A DNA stretch of 64,000 bases, taken from assembly GCA_964511965.1 (NCBI GenBank), contig CAZEGF010000006.1, forward strand, positions 1-64,000. Reading direction: 5' to 3'. A program made the position numbers and the translations under genes. The notes below the pieces were generated by a model. It was not told the origin of the DNA. It saw only the letters and a program-made list of their open reading frames with translations, and searched no databases. Positions 28,101 to 35,550 of this stretch are shown one piece after another; positions within the stretch are counted from its first letter, which is position 1, and every line of letters begins with the position of its first letter. Origin of the DNA: JAUSNA01 sp964511965. GTDB taxonomy: Bacteria > Patescibacteriota > Microgenomatia > Levybacterales > GWA1-39-11.

Positions 28101-28491
28101 CGACAGATGATTTAAGATCTGCTTCTGCCTTCTCAGGACTAATATTTGAACTAAACTCTGCGATAATGGTTGATACGGATTCGTTAGAACTTGAATTAAG
28201 AGTTGTAATTCCTTTCGTTCCTTTAATCGCATCTTCAATTGGATTTGTGACAAGTTCTTCAACATCCTTTGGACTTGCACCTGGAAGAACGGTTGTTACT
28301 GCAACAATTGGAATTTTAACTTCAGGATTAAGCCTTCTGGGAAGCGTTAGAAAACTTGTAACCCCTGTTGCAATTATCAAAAATAACAACAGAAGAACAA
28401 TTCTGACGTTAGATAAATATTTTGCCTTAAAGGATGTTAAAAGAGCCGGATCAAACTTAAGGCGTGACAGGTATGAATTTTTTTTCTCCAT
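25144..28491 (-). CDS. RND-family efflux permease (AcrB/HAE1-like)
   Basis: The 1115-residue protein has the full RND plan: TM1 near residues 30-48, a first large outer loop, helices TM2-TM6 (about 350-520) with the proton-relay region LLVDDTIVV, a cytoplasmic middle part, TM7 near 615, a second outer loop and TM8-TM12 at the end. It exports drugs or lipids using proton influx. The adaptor gene lies 6 bp upstream. No TolC-like channel is seen, which fits a cell with a single membrane. The 3' end overlaps the MutY-like gene by 38 bp. Confidence 0.94.
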   Translation of the reverse strand: MEKKNSYLSRLKFDPALLTSFKAKYLSNVRIVLLLLFLIIATGVTSFLTLPRRLNPEVKIPIVAVTTVLPGASPKDVEELVTNPIEDAIKGTKGITTLNSSSNESVSTIIAEFSSNISPEKAEADLKSSVDTVTDLPEDAKSPIVRKFDFEDQPIWIFAIKGDDPASLYRFSKQLKDKLENDTIIDRVTVSGIEDQEIQILADPEKITNNGLNPLALSGTIRTLLASYPSGSVNSQNLSFPVGINPSVASTEDLRNVTLKVEGEQVKLSEIATISEKTKPGLQKAFIADNNSKGSTVATFSVYKNSTATIDEGSKRTKKIVEDAIKPYKNDFKVISITDSSHLIEDEFGNLTGSFRDTLILVFITFLVFLGIRQALIAVLTIPLTFLVTFTVIHSVGLSLNFLTLFSLLLALGLLVDDTIVVVTGMTSYYRTKKFTPQETGLLVWRDLIVPIWSTTITTSWAFLPLLLSKGIIGEFIKTIPIVVATTLYSSTAIAVLITIPLMILVLKFSMPRRVVVLLKIVSVFLVAFLILSLFKGNPFVVFILLLSALFAYISIRTRTVLYNKFESFVGGHRIKKTKVFASRFNDRIIDIEHFAEYYKRIIIRILSSKNARKKVLTAVVVFSIFSYLLVPFGFVTNEFFPKSGNDYIYVNLELPSGTNTPEVTRATQSLLDKLRKTKGIEYVSAEIGKGIDAGAQDFRSGSNVTLFTLSLPSKNERKMDSLTIANNIREELKHIKSEGKVSVVELSGGPPAGAEVQVQLLGDDLATLDGYADKIMLYLQKQPGTINVTKSVNPGTSKLTFVPDPSKLASSGITQDSLGIWLRTFTTGLTFKSVKFGEKDSKDIVFRMNADTQSPEDLSRLSIPDSDRGYVPLLSLGTLKLDTNPTAITHLDTKRTISVSAGVSKGYSVSKANENLLKYVDGLKLSDGYEYRTGGVNEENQKSVTSILQSMILAGILILATMVIQFRSYRKALIVMLVIPLAVSGVFIVFAITGTPLSFPALIGVLSLFGIVVTHAMFLVDKFNRNLSFGMPFKEAIADGAASRLEPVFIGSFTTIVGLIPISLSNPLWRGLGGAIIAGLSFSGIIMLFFIPVMYFIVYRHDYEKKGTSKNPRI

Positions 28492-28497
28492 GAGAAG

Positions 28498-29994
28498 TTA
28501 TTTGACGCGGGCAACTCGGTCGCCAGCCACTACAGTTCTTGTAAGGATGATTTCGTCCCCTTGAGAAAGTCCGGATGCAACTTGAGCATATTGACCAATA
28601 ATCGAGCCAAGCTTAATCTTTTTGGTTGTAGCTTTACCATCCTTAATAACAAAAACATACGATGCATCAGCGCTTTGATAGATTGCATCTAGAGGAACAA
28701 ATGGAACAGCAGTTGATGTGTCTGCATATCCAACAGGAAGTTCAACGGTAATAAATTCATTATTAGTCAAATTATTTTGAAAATCGGTTGGCACGTCAAA
28801 AATTACAGAATACAAAGACCCATCAGTTGCTTCAGTTGAGATATAAGCCGGTGCTGTTTTATAAGACTTTCCGTCAATAGAAAGAGTTGCCTCATCAACT
28901 TGCGATAGTTTTTGTGCAATTTCTCTTGGCACACGGGCAACTGCTTTAAGCTTTTGCGCACCATGAATAAGAGCAATTGGAGTTCCAGGATTTACCGCTT
29001 CACCTTCCGTAACATAAATCCGGTCAACCACTCCAGCAAATGGAGAAGCCGGATACATTGTTGCTTCCTGGATTTGGGCAAGTTTTAATTGAAGTCCGGA
29101 TATTTCAACTGATAGATTTAATGCTTTTTCCTGAAGATCAAGTTGTCTTTGTGTAAGGTCTTTGGTCATATTTGAAAGATCTGCAGGTGGTTTGTCTCCT
29201 GCTCCTTGATATTCGGATGCTCTAACTCCTGCTTGAAGTTGATTTACAGCGGACTGATATTGGGAAATAATTTGCTTGGTTTGCAAGATTTGTGCATCAT
29301 TTGCACCACCAACATTAGTTGATTCCAGAGTTGAAAGCGTTGAGTTAAGACTTGAAACAATATCCTGATTAAGTGATAACAATGATTTTGTTTCATCAAT
29401 CGATTTTGAAGTTATATCTCTCAATTGGTCCGAATTATCATCTGATTTATTAGCTATATCTCTTTGTTTTTTAATAACATCTTTTTGGATGTCTAAAGTG
29501 TCTTTTGCATTTTTATTTGTTGCATATGCAATTTCTCTTTGAATACCGGCAGCATTTCCCCCCTGATAATTTGAAGAAAGAGAGACTAAAGTTGTTCCTT
29601 TCCCAACTTGTTGCCCTTCGCTAACATTTATGGATGAAACAATTCCTGGGGTTTGTGCCACAACTTTTATAACTCCGCTTTTCTCAATTTGAGCCTGGAC
29701 CTTAACAGTTGGTGCAGAGCCTATAGAGTATGCAGCAACTTCTTTTTCCGGTGTAGTAACGGTAGCTTCCTGCTTAGGTTTTCTTAAAAATGAACCAACT
29801 ACGATAAGAATAAAAATTACAAGAAGTACTACAAAGAATGAGGTCAAGGGCTTTTTATCAATGGTTTTACCTGCTCTTTTTAAGAGGTTTTTTACCTTTA
29901 ATTTGAATGTTGAGAAATTACCAAACTTTTTAAAGCGAGTGAAGATCGGGGCAGACCTTTTTGAGCTTGGCAACCGCTTGATACGGTTTGCCAT
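28498..29994 (-). CDS. RND adaptor (HlyD/membrane-fusion family)
   Basis: The 498-residue protein has a basic N-terminus, one membrane helix (about 55-70), a split biotinyl-lipoyl domain (SSINVSEGQQVGKG and YVTEGEAVNPGTP), a long coiled-coil hairpin (about 155-300, Gln/Lys/Asp/Ser-rich) and a beta-barrel end with LSQGDEIIL. It would bridge the downstream permease to the cell surface. The unusually long N-terminal cytoplasmic tail (about 50 residues) is not typical of Gram-negative adaptors. Confidence 0.92.
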   Translation of the reverse strand: MANRIKRLPSSKRSAPIFTRFKKFGNFSTFKLKVKNLLKRAGKTIDKKPLTSFFVVLLVIFILIVVGSFLRKPKQEATVTTPEKEVAAYSIGSAPTVKVQAQIEKSGVIKVVAQTPGIVSSINVSEGQQVGKGTTLVSLSSNYQGGNAAGIQREIAYATNKNAKDTLDIQKDVIKKQRDIANKSDDNSDQLRDITSKSIDETKSLLSLNQDIVSSLNSTLSTLESTNVGGANDAQILQTKQIISQYQSAVNQLQAGVRASEYQGAGDKPPADLSNMTKDLTQRQLDLQEKALNLSVEISGLQLKLAQIQEATMYPASPFAGVVDRIYVTEGEAVNPGTPIALIHGAQKLKAVARVPREIAQKLSQVDEATLSIDGKSYKTAPAYISTEATDGSLYSVIFDVPTDFQNNLTNNEFITVELPVGYADTSTAVPFVPLDAIYQSADASYVFVIKDGKATTKKIKLGSIIGQYAQVASGLSQGDEIILTRTVVAGDRVARVK

Positions 29995-30046
29995 AATTAA
30001 GGACAGATTGTATCAGTTTTTAGCTTCAAAAACAAGTGTGTTTTTC

Positions 30047-30114
30047 TGTCATTGCGAGCACAGCGAAGCAATCTCGTTCCTGTCATCCGGGGCTTGACCC
30101 GGGATCCATTACAA
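30047..30114. repeat. two extragenic palindromic repeats
   Basis: The first repeat, TGTCATTGCGAG-n-GAAGCAATCT (30047-30074), belongs to the same family as the copies at 40359-40402 and 40708-40735. The second is the CCGGGGCTTGACCCGGG palindrome. Both are typical of dispersed, non-coding, possibly mobilised repeats in bacterial genomes. Confidence 0.85.
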
Positions 30115-30335
30115 CTTAAATATATTTTTCTCTTCTCTTGTGCCGACAAGAGAAGCAGAAGCTCTTTGCATGTCAAGGGTCGCTAATTTTCTTCCTTTGT
30201 GAAGGGTGTGAAGCCTACCCCCTCCTCGACAAGTTCGCGAGGAGTCCCCCCCGCCTGCACTGCAGTCAGAAAATTCGGGCGCGCATTCCTTGAAATGCAA
30301 AAAAAGACCAACAATCGATGATCTAAGGTGATTAT

Positions 30336-30356
30336 TAAAAAAAGCGACGCTTTTTT
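30336..30356 (-). terminator. bidirectional A/T-flanked hairpin after the 30364 gene
   Basis: AAAAAAGCG / CGCTTTTTT forms a short hairpin with a T-run when read on the minus strand, 8 bp after the stop of the gene at 30364-31098. It is a reasonable intrinsic terminator for the leftward unit. Confidence 0.65.
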
Positions 30357-30363
30357 GGATGGG

Positions 30364-31098
30364 TTACTCCGTGAATTTGAAAGTGGAGAGGATTTGATCA
30401 AAAATATTTTTTGGTAATTCTGGAAGATTATTTTTAGGAAAAAACTTTGGGTTAGGAAAGCCATAAAATAGGTAGTAATCTGTCTTGTTTACCTGAAAGG
30501 GAATATTTGTAATTGAGACCCAGGGTGAAGCAATGCCTATGGGTTGGTTGGGGATAAATGTACTAATATATTTTTTAGCTTTTAATCCTGAGAGTTCTGT
30601 GTCAACTATGGTGATTTTTGTGTAATCATTGGATATTGGTGGACTAAATTTGCCCTTAATTATTTCAAAGAATTGTACTGGTCTTTCGTTACATAAAGCT
30701 TGTGGATTGTTCTTAATTGATTCTTGGTAACTTACCAATACAAGGTCTTGAGCACTAACTGTACATTCCTCATTCGACAAAAGAATACCACTTGGATATT
30801 TGAAACTAAAGCCATCACCTTGATAGGTTTTCCAATCTGCTGTCGGATCTGGAGTTGGAGTGGGAGATGTTTGGGTAGCTATTGGAGTAGGGGTGGGTTT
30901 GGAAACAATTTTTAAAATTGGTTCGCGGTAAACATAGCCAGCGGCTGTACCTCCTGCAAGAAGAAGAAAAATTAGAATACCAATAATTGCTTTGATAGAA
31001 AATTTACTGGCAGGTTTTATTGGACTTGGAGTTTCTGAAACAACTGGGGGCGTTGGGTTTGGGATTTCGGAAACTGGTGGGTTTTGATCTTCTTCCAT
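30364..31098 (-). CDS. single-pass membrane protein with outer PsbP-like domain, unknown
   Basis: The 244-residue protein has a Pro-rich cytoplasmic tail, a hydrophobic helix (about 36-58), a Thr/Pro stalk (PTPTPIATQTSPTPTP) and an outer domain of about 150 residues beginning WKTYQGDGFSFKYPSG. That opening is typical of PsbP-like domains often found on Patescibacteria surface proteins. A precise role is unknown. It lies about 35 bp after the ABC permease gene on the same strand. Confidence 0.78.
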   Translation of the reverse strand: MEEDQNPPVSEIPNPTPPVVSETPSPIKPASKFSIKAIIGILIFLLLAGGTAAGYVYREPILKIVSKPTPTPIATQTSPTPTPDPTADWKTYQGDGFSFKYPSGILLSNEECTVSAQDLVLVSYQESIKNNPQALCNERPVQFFEIIKGKFSPPISNDYTKITIVDTELSGLKAKKYISTFIPNQPIGIASPWVSITNIPFQVNKTDYYLFYGFPNPKFFPKNNLPELPKNIFDQILSTFKFTE

Positions 31099-31133
31099 AA
31101 GTTTAGTTTTTCATACTTGCAGGGGAGTTTCAA

Positions 31134-32327
31134 TCATTCGTATCTTAAGGCTTCTATAGGAGATAATTTTGATGCACGAAGAGCTGGTGCCATTCCAAAT
31201 ATAACACCAATAAGAATTGAGAATGTGAAGGCAAGAACGATAGACCATGGTGTTACGGATGACACCAGTAGCTTTGCCAGTATAAATGATCCAGTCATCC
31301 CAATAACTATTCCGATTATTCCTCCAGTTAGAGATAACATAACTGCTTCGAGCAAAAACTGTTTTAAAATATCAGACCTTTTTGCACCTAAAGCTTTTCG
31401 AAGACCGATCTCACGAGTCCTTTCAGTAACACTAACAAGCATGATGTTGGCAACTCCAATTCCTCCGACAAGAAGAGATATAGCCGCTATTCCTCCAAGA
31501 GCGATTGTTAGGACATTTGTAATGTTGCCTACTATCTCAAGTGAAGACTCTGCAGACTGGACAGTAAAGTCATCTTCAGTAAGACGTTTTAATAGAACTT
31601 TTTTTATTTGGTTCTCAACAAATCTGATTTGTGAATCTTTATTAGCAGCAACATAGATAGCGTTTATTTGCGTCACACCAAATTGTTTTTTGGCTGCATT
31701 TATTGGAATAACAATAACCTTGTCCTGATCTATCCCAAAAATTGCTCCCCGTTTTTTTAAAATTCCTGTGATTGTGTATATATTATTTCCAATAAAAATT
31801 CTTTTGCCTATTGGATTTGAGTCAGGAAAAAGATCATTTTTTACAGTGCTTCCTATAATTGCCAAAGGGGCACCGGATTTTGCCTGTGTTTCATTAAATG
31901 AAACACCACGTTCTACAACTGCATTTTTAACAGTTTCAGAATAATTAGCTGTTGTGCCTAGAATTGATGTGGATTTTTCACTTTTACTTTTATATTTGAC
32001 AGTGCTAACCTGTTGAACAACAGGTGCAACCTGCGCATAATTTCTCAATTTTGTCTCTATATTTTGTGCGTCTTGTAATTGCAATTTATTAACAACAACT
32101 CCCCCAGGAGTTCTTGATCCTGTACCACTCCCTGGAATTACAAAAATTAGATTAGATCCAAATCCCTGGATTTGATTGGTGATGTATGTTTGCAAACCGG
32201 TACCAACCGAGACAAGCATAATGATTGCAAATACTCCAATGATAATTCCAAGTGTAGTTAAAAAACTTCTTAGCTTATTTGCAATAAGTGACCTGTATGC
32301 TAATTTAAATAATTCTTGTGCTTCCAT
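31134..32327 (-). CDS. MacB-type ABC transporter permease (FtsX family)
   Basis: The 397-residue protein has TM1 (about 20-42), a large outer MacB_PCD domain (about 50-270) and three C-terminal helices of FtsX type (about 275-385), with the family motif TERTREIGLRKALGA between TM2 and TM3. MacB-like exporters use mechanotransmission to push substrates such as peptides out of the membrane. ATPase and adaptor genes lie upstream on the same strand. Confidence 0.94.
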   Translation of the reverse strand: MEAQELFKLAYRSLIANKLRSFLTTLGIIIGVFAIIMLVSVGTGLQTYITNQIQGFGSNLIFVIPGSGTGSRTPGGVVVNKLQLQDAQNIETKLRNYAQVAPVVQQVSTVKYKSKSEKSTSILGTTANYSETVKNAVVERGVSFNETQAKSGAPLAIIGSTVKNDLFPDSNPIGKRIFIGNNIYTITGILKKRGAIFGIDQDKVIVIPINAAKKQFGVTQINAIYVAANKDSQIRFVENQIKKVLLKRLTEDDFTVQSAESSLEIVGNITNVLTIALGGIAAISLLVGGIGVANIMLVSVTERTREIGLRKALGAKRSDILKQFLLEAVMLSLTGGIIGIVIGMTGSFILAKLLVSSVTPWSIVLAFTFSILIGVIFGMAPALRASKLSPIEALRYE

Positions 32328-32399
32328 CTTAAGTAAAAGTAAAAAGCAAAAAGAAAATTTTAAAATTATTTTTCATTTTTAATTTTTTATTTTTAATTT

Positions 32400-33071
32400 T
32401 CAAACTATGGTGCCGTCGGCGATTTTTATTATTTTTTTTGCTTGGTGTGCAATATCTAATTCATGAGTGATCAATACTATCGTTTTTCCTTGATGATTTA
32501 ATTCTTTTAAAATATTCATGACATCATTTCCAGATGATGTATCCAAATTTCCTGTTGGTTCATCAGCAAGAATAACTTCTGGATCATTCATAAGAGCTCT
32601 GGCTATGGCAACCCTTTGTTGTTGCCCTCCTGACAATTGGTTTGGTCTATTATGAATGCGTTCCGCAAGGCCAACTTTAGTCAAAATTTGGATAGCTCTT
32701 TCCTCACGTTCCTTTTTCTTAACACCGGCATATATAGAAGGAAGTACAACATTTTCTAAAGTTGTTGAGCGGGGTAGAAGATTAAAAGACTGAAAAACAA
32801 ATCCAATTTGACGGCTTCGAATACTTGATAGTTCATCTTCACTAAGTGATTCTACTGCAGTACCGTTGAGAATATATTTTCCGGAAGTAGGGGTATCCAA
32901 AAGTCCGATAATATTCATAAGCGTTGATTTTCCACTTCCGGAACGTCCTGTTATAGCAATAAAATCTCCTTTTTGAACCGTTAGCGTTACTCCTTTAAGA
33001 ACTTGAGTTTTTACATCCCCAGTCACATATTCTTTCTTAACATTCGTAAGTTTGATGACTGGTTGCTTCAT
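32400..33071 (-). CDS. MacB/LolD-type ABC transporter ATPase
   Basis: The 223-residue ATP-binding protein shows Walker A GRSGSGKST, Q-loop FVFQSFNLL, signature LSGGQQQR, Walker B VILADEPTGNLD and the switch His in VLITHE. The family energises MacB/LolCE-type permeases. In E. coli MacB the ATPase and permease are fused; here they are separate, as in Gram-positive bacteria. The adaptor gene ends 9 bp upstream. Confidence 0.96.
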   Translation of the reverse strand: MKQPVIKLTNVKKEYVTGDVKTQVLKGVTLTVQKGDFIAITGRSGSGKSTLMNIIGLLDTPTSGKYILNGTAVESLSEDELSSIRSRQIGFVFQSFNLLPRSTTLENVVLPSIYAGVKKKEREERAIQILTKVGLAERIHNRPNQLSGGQQQRVAIARALMNDPEVILADEPTGNLDTSSGNDVMNILKELNHQGKTIVLITHELDIAHQAKKIIKIADGTIV

Positions 33072-33080
33072 GAGAAGTGC

Positions 33081-34145
33081 CTATTTTTTGACGGGAACGC
33101 TATTGGGATCTACTACCAAAAGTTCTCCTTCCGATAATCCACTCGTGATTTCAGTTTCCGTGTCACTTTGCAATCCTAGAGTTACATTTCTTTTTACATA
33201 TTTATTCCCCTCTTTTATATAGACCTTATTATCATCTGTAAGACTTGATAGAGGAACTGTTAGTACATTTGTTTTTCTATTCGTAATAATAGAAGCATTT
33301 CCATTCATCCCAACCCTGTACATATAGTTATCGTTAGAAGAAATGACCGCTTTTACATCAAATGCGTTTCCACCGGTCGAAGTGGTATGTGTAGTAAAGT
33401 CTATGGAACTAACTTTTAAATGCAGTGTTTTGCCCGGATAGGAATCTAATTCAACATCAACAGTTTGGCCAATTGCAACACGGCTAATATCTGCTTCATC
33501 AACCTCCATTCGGAAAGAAAGAGAGGATGGATCAGTAACGGTAAAAGTTGTTGCCGGCGTTATATTGACACCGGCCGTTTTTACATCGGCACGTGTAACT
33601 ATACCTTCGATTGGAGTTGTAAGAATAGATTCTTGACGGGCAAGATCTTGAAGTTCGACTGAATTTATTGTCAAATCAAGATTGTACTGGTTGTTCTCAA
33701 GTAGTCTTCTCATATTTATATTAACTGCATCAGATGGTTTTGCCGCTTGCTGACTTTGATTTGTCTGCTCGAAATTATTTCTTTGTATCGAATAGTTAAG
33801 AAGTGCTGTTTTCATATTTTTCAGAGCAGTTGCCTGATCAAGTGTTGCGATTGTCTGTCCGGCCACGACCAAGCTTCCTTTTTCAACATTCAGCGTTACA
33901 AGTTTTCCTCCAATTTGAAATGCGAGATCAACTGATTTTTCGGAAGTTATAGTTCCAGTAATGGCAATTGATTGGACAAGATTTTCTCTGGTGACTTTTT
34001 CTGTTTCAATAGGTTTTGGCGGTTTTGGTTTTAGGAGAAACCCTAGAGCAAGAATTATTACAAGAATAACAGCAGAAATTATTTTATGCCTTTTTGCAAA
34101 AAGGATGATTTTTGCAAATTGAAACCTGACTTTATTAAGCCACAT
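33081..34145 (-). CDS. MacA-like adaptor (HlyD/membrane-fusion family)
   Basis: The 354-residue protein has a membrane helix (about 20-38), split lipoyl halves (NVEKGSLVVAGQTIATLD and TPIEGIVTRADVKTAG), a short helical hairpin between them (about 115-165) and beta-barrel domains. The hairpin is far shorter than in proteins that reach TolC, consistent with a single-membrane cell. It is the first gene of a three-gene adaptor-ATPase-permease unit. Confidence 0.93.
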   Translation of the reverse strand: MWLNKVRFQFAKIILFAKRHKIISAVILVIILALGFLLKPKPPKPIETEKVTRENLVQSIAITGTITSEKSVDLAFQIGGKLVTLNVEKGSLVVAGQTIATLDQATALKNMKTALLNYSIQRNNFEQTNQSQQAAKPSDAVNINMRRLLENNQYNLDLTINSVELQDLARQESILTTPIEGIVTRADVKTAGVNITPATTFTVTDPSSLSFRMEVDEADISRVAIGQTVDVELDSYPGKTLHLKVSSIDFTTHTTSTGGNAFDVKAVISSNDNYMYRVGMNGNASIITNRKTNVLTVPLSSLTDDNKVYIKEGNKYVKRNVTLGLQSDTETEITSGLSEGELLVVDPNSVPVKK

Positions 34146-34199
34146 AACAATATTATTGCATTATTTTGTTATAAAAATAAACCGGTATCAAAATTCCCC

Positions 34200-34228
34200 T
34201 TGACACAGTTTGTACCGTTTGTTAATAT
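34200..34228 (+). promoter_or_regulatory. promoter TTGACA-N17-TAATAT
   Basis: A perfect -35 box at 34200-34205 and a good -10 box at 34223-34228 with ideal 17-bp spacing. Transcription would start near 34236 and leave a leader of about 18 nt before the ATG at 34254. Confidence 0.8.
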
Positions 34229-34253
34229 CCCCAATACGACTGCCCGCGTTCAT

Positions 34254-35048
34254 ATGTCACAACATACAACTCTGGCAACAACAAAAAAAGTAGCAGTCAC
34301 CATAACTCTTCCTAGTGTTAACTTTGAAGCACTTCTTAAAAAAATAAAAGAATTTTCCGTCCAGCTTTTCTCAAGTATTTATAACCCAATGAGCAGTGGT
34401 ATTGGTAAAGCTTCCGAAGAAGCAACATCACGCGCACAAAGATTAAAGTTTCCAAAAATGGAAAAAAATAAATTCAAATTTGATAAAAAATATCTTAAAG
34501 TTATTATTCCAGTTATTCTAGTTCTTATTGTTATGTCAGCAATAGTAAGCTTAGTTAGATCACTACCTGATGCACAAAGCAAACCAACCTCAACAAATCA
34601 AGTATCGGCCCCAGACGTACTATCAACTATTAATTTAGACAAAAAATTCACTTTTCCATTAAAAGATGATAAAGGTGCAGTTGTAGGAAATTTTGAATAT
34701 ATGATCCAATCTGCAACTCTTCAAAAACAAATAATTGTCCAGGGACAACGAGCAACAGCAGTTGCCGGCAGACAGTTTCTTATTGTTAATCTAAAAATTA
34801 CAAATAGTCTAAAAAAGACTATCCAACTTAATACAAGAGATTATATTCGTATAATTACAGCAACCGATCCTAACGAACAACTCGCTGCAGACATTCATAA
34901 TGACCCAGTCGAAGTACAAGCAATCTCAACCAAATTTACCAGAGTTGGAATAGCAATTAACGAATCGGACACTAAGAAAACAATTCACATGAAAGTTGGA
35001 GAGATTGATGGAACCAAGCAAAACATTGATCTTAACTTTAAATTCTAA
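34254..35048 (+). CDS. membrane-anchored protein with DUF4352-like outer domain
   Basis: I chose the ATG at 34254 because it follows the promoter at 34200-34228. The open frame reaches 34086, but that part overlaps the divergent MacA-like gene and the promoter. The 264-residue protein has a cytoplasmic part of about 80 residues, one helix (about 81-100) and an outer beta domain with QFLIVNLKITNSLKKT, typical of DUF4352/telokin-like Ig domains on bacterial surface lipoproteins. Function is unknown. Confidence 0.8.
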   Translation: MSQHTTLATTKKVAVTITLPSVNFEALLKKIKEFSVQLFSSIYNPMSSGIGKASEEATSRAQRLKFPKMEKNKFKFDKKYLKVIIPVILVLIVMSAIVSLVRSLPDAQSKPTSTNQVSAPDVLSTINLDKKFTFPLKDDKGAVVGNFEYMIQSATLQKQIIVQGQRATAVAGRQFLIVNLKITNSLKKTIQLNTRDYIRIITATDPNEQLAADIHNDPVEVQAISTKFTRVGIAINESDTKKTIHMKVGEIDGTKQNIDLNFKF

Positions 35049-35092
35049 ACCTTAATAGGAAAGATTAGTAGTTATTCCTGCCTAGACTTCGT

Positions 35093-35332
35093 ATGACCAA
35101 TTCAAACAATACTATCCCTAACCATCTACTTGCCGAGATAAAATCGGCTCTTGAAAGCGTTAAATACGGAAGCATTGAAATATTTGTCCAAAACAAAGTA
35201 ATAACTCAAATAGTAGTTCGTAATATTCATAAAACAAGTATGGATATTGAAAGGCAAGAGTCTCACAGTAGTGTTACCAGTCACATTGCAACCCACTCTC
35301 ATATACAAAAAAGTTCTGTTAAGATTAGATAG
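35093..35332 (+). CDS. YezD-like (DUF2292) small protein
   Basis: This 79-residue protein has the DUF2292 pattern: LLAEIKSALESVKYGSIEIFVQ, a helix followed by KYGS and a short beta-hairpin ending QIVV. YezD-like proteins occur next to sulfur or cysteine genes in Firmicutes, but their role is unknown and no such genes are nearby here. The C-terminus is His/Ser-rich. Confidence 0.75.
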   Translation: MTNSNNTIPNHLLAEIKSALESVKYGSIEIFVQNKVITQIVVRNIHKTSMDIERQESHSSVTSHIATHSHIQKSSVKIR

Positions 35333-35353
35333 CTATATTTGGCTAAATAGGTC

Positions 35354-35382
35354 TTGACACTACTATTTATATAGTATATAAG
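35354..35382 (+). promoter_or_regulatory. strong promoter TTGACA-N17-TATAAG for the solenoid surface gene
   Basis: A perfect -35 box (35354-35359), a 17-bp spacer and a near-perfect -10 box (35377-35382). Predicted start is about 35389, leaving a leader of about 160 nt before the ATG at 35551. Confidence 0.85.
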
Positions 35383-35408
35383 TTAGGGTAATCGATAGAG
35401 CTGACCGC

Positions 35409-35463
35409 AAACGGAGGCTTCTTCACACAATCATTTTTTGTGTGCGGAAGTCTCCGTTTTTTT
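35409..35463 (+). terminator. intrinsic terminator-like hairpin inside the 5' leader (attenuator candidate)
   Basis: The arms AACGGAG-CTTC-CACACAA and TTGTGTG-GAAG-CTCCGTT form a long stem with small bulges, followed by a run of seven T. It lies between the promoter at 35354 and the gene at 35551. Unread it would end transcription after about 75 nt, so it is either an attenuator or the end of a small RNA. A second possible stem (GTTTCT/AGAAAC, about 35464-35504) lies between it and the ribosome-binding site. Confidence 0.8.
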
Positions 35464-35550
35464 GTTTCTTGGGGCTACCGGAAATAAAACTAGGCGGGAG
35501 AAACGAAGTGCTCTTGAAAAAGAAATCTTAAACCAAAGGAGGTGAAATAT

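Larger units (their letters stand above)
29995..30363. other. gene-free 369-bp region: mosaic of palindromic repeats
   Basis: No convincing gene is present; short open frames here encode low-complexity peptides. The stretch is richer in GC than the flanks and holds, in order, a TGTCATTGCGAG...GAAGCAATCT repeat (30047-30074), a TGTCATCCGGGG...CCCGGGATCC palindrome (30081-30114), a 10-bp stem CTTCTCTTGT/ACAAGAGAAG (30132-30155), a CTCCTCG...CGAGGAG palindrome near 30220-30245 and a terminator (30336-30356). Confidence 0.75.

Noticed and set aside
30109..30464. Small minus-strand frames in the 30.1-30.4 kb spacer
   Set aside because: They run across palindromic repeats and a terminator, their composition is not protein-like, and they lack ribosome sites.
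34086..34253. Upstream extension of the DUF4352-like gene to 34086
   Set aside because: It overlaps the divergent MacA-like gene and contains the TTGACA-N17-TAATAT promoter.
35464..35520. Possible preQ1 or c-di-GMP riboswitch in the solenoid leader
   Set aside because: Some short matches exist, but the conserved core order of these classes is not met. A covariance search would be needed to claim one.
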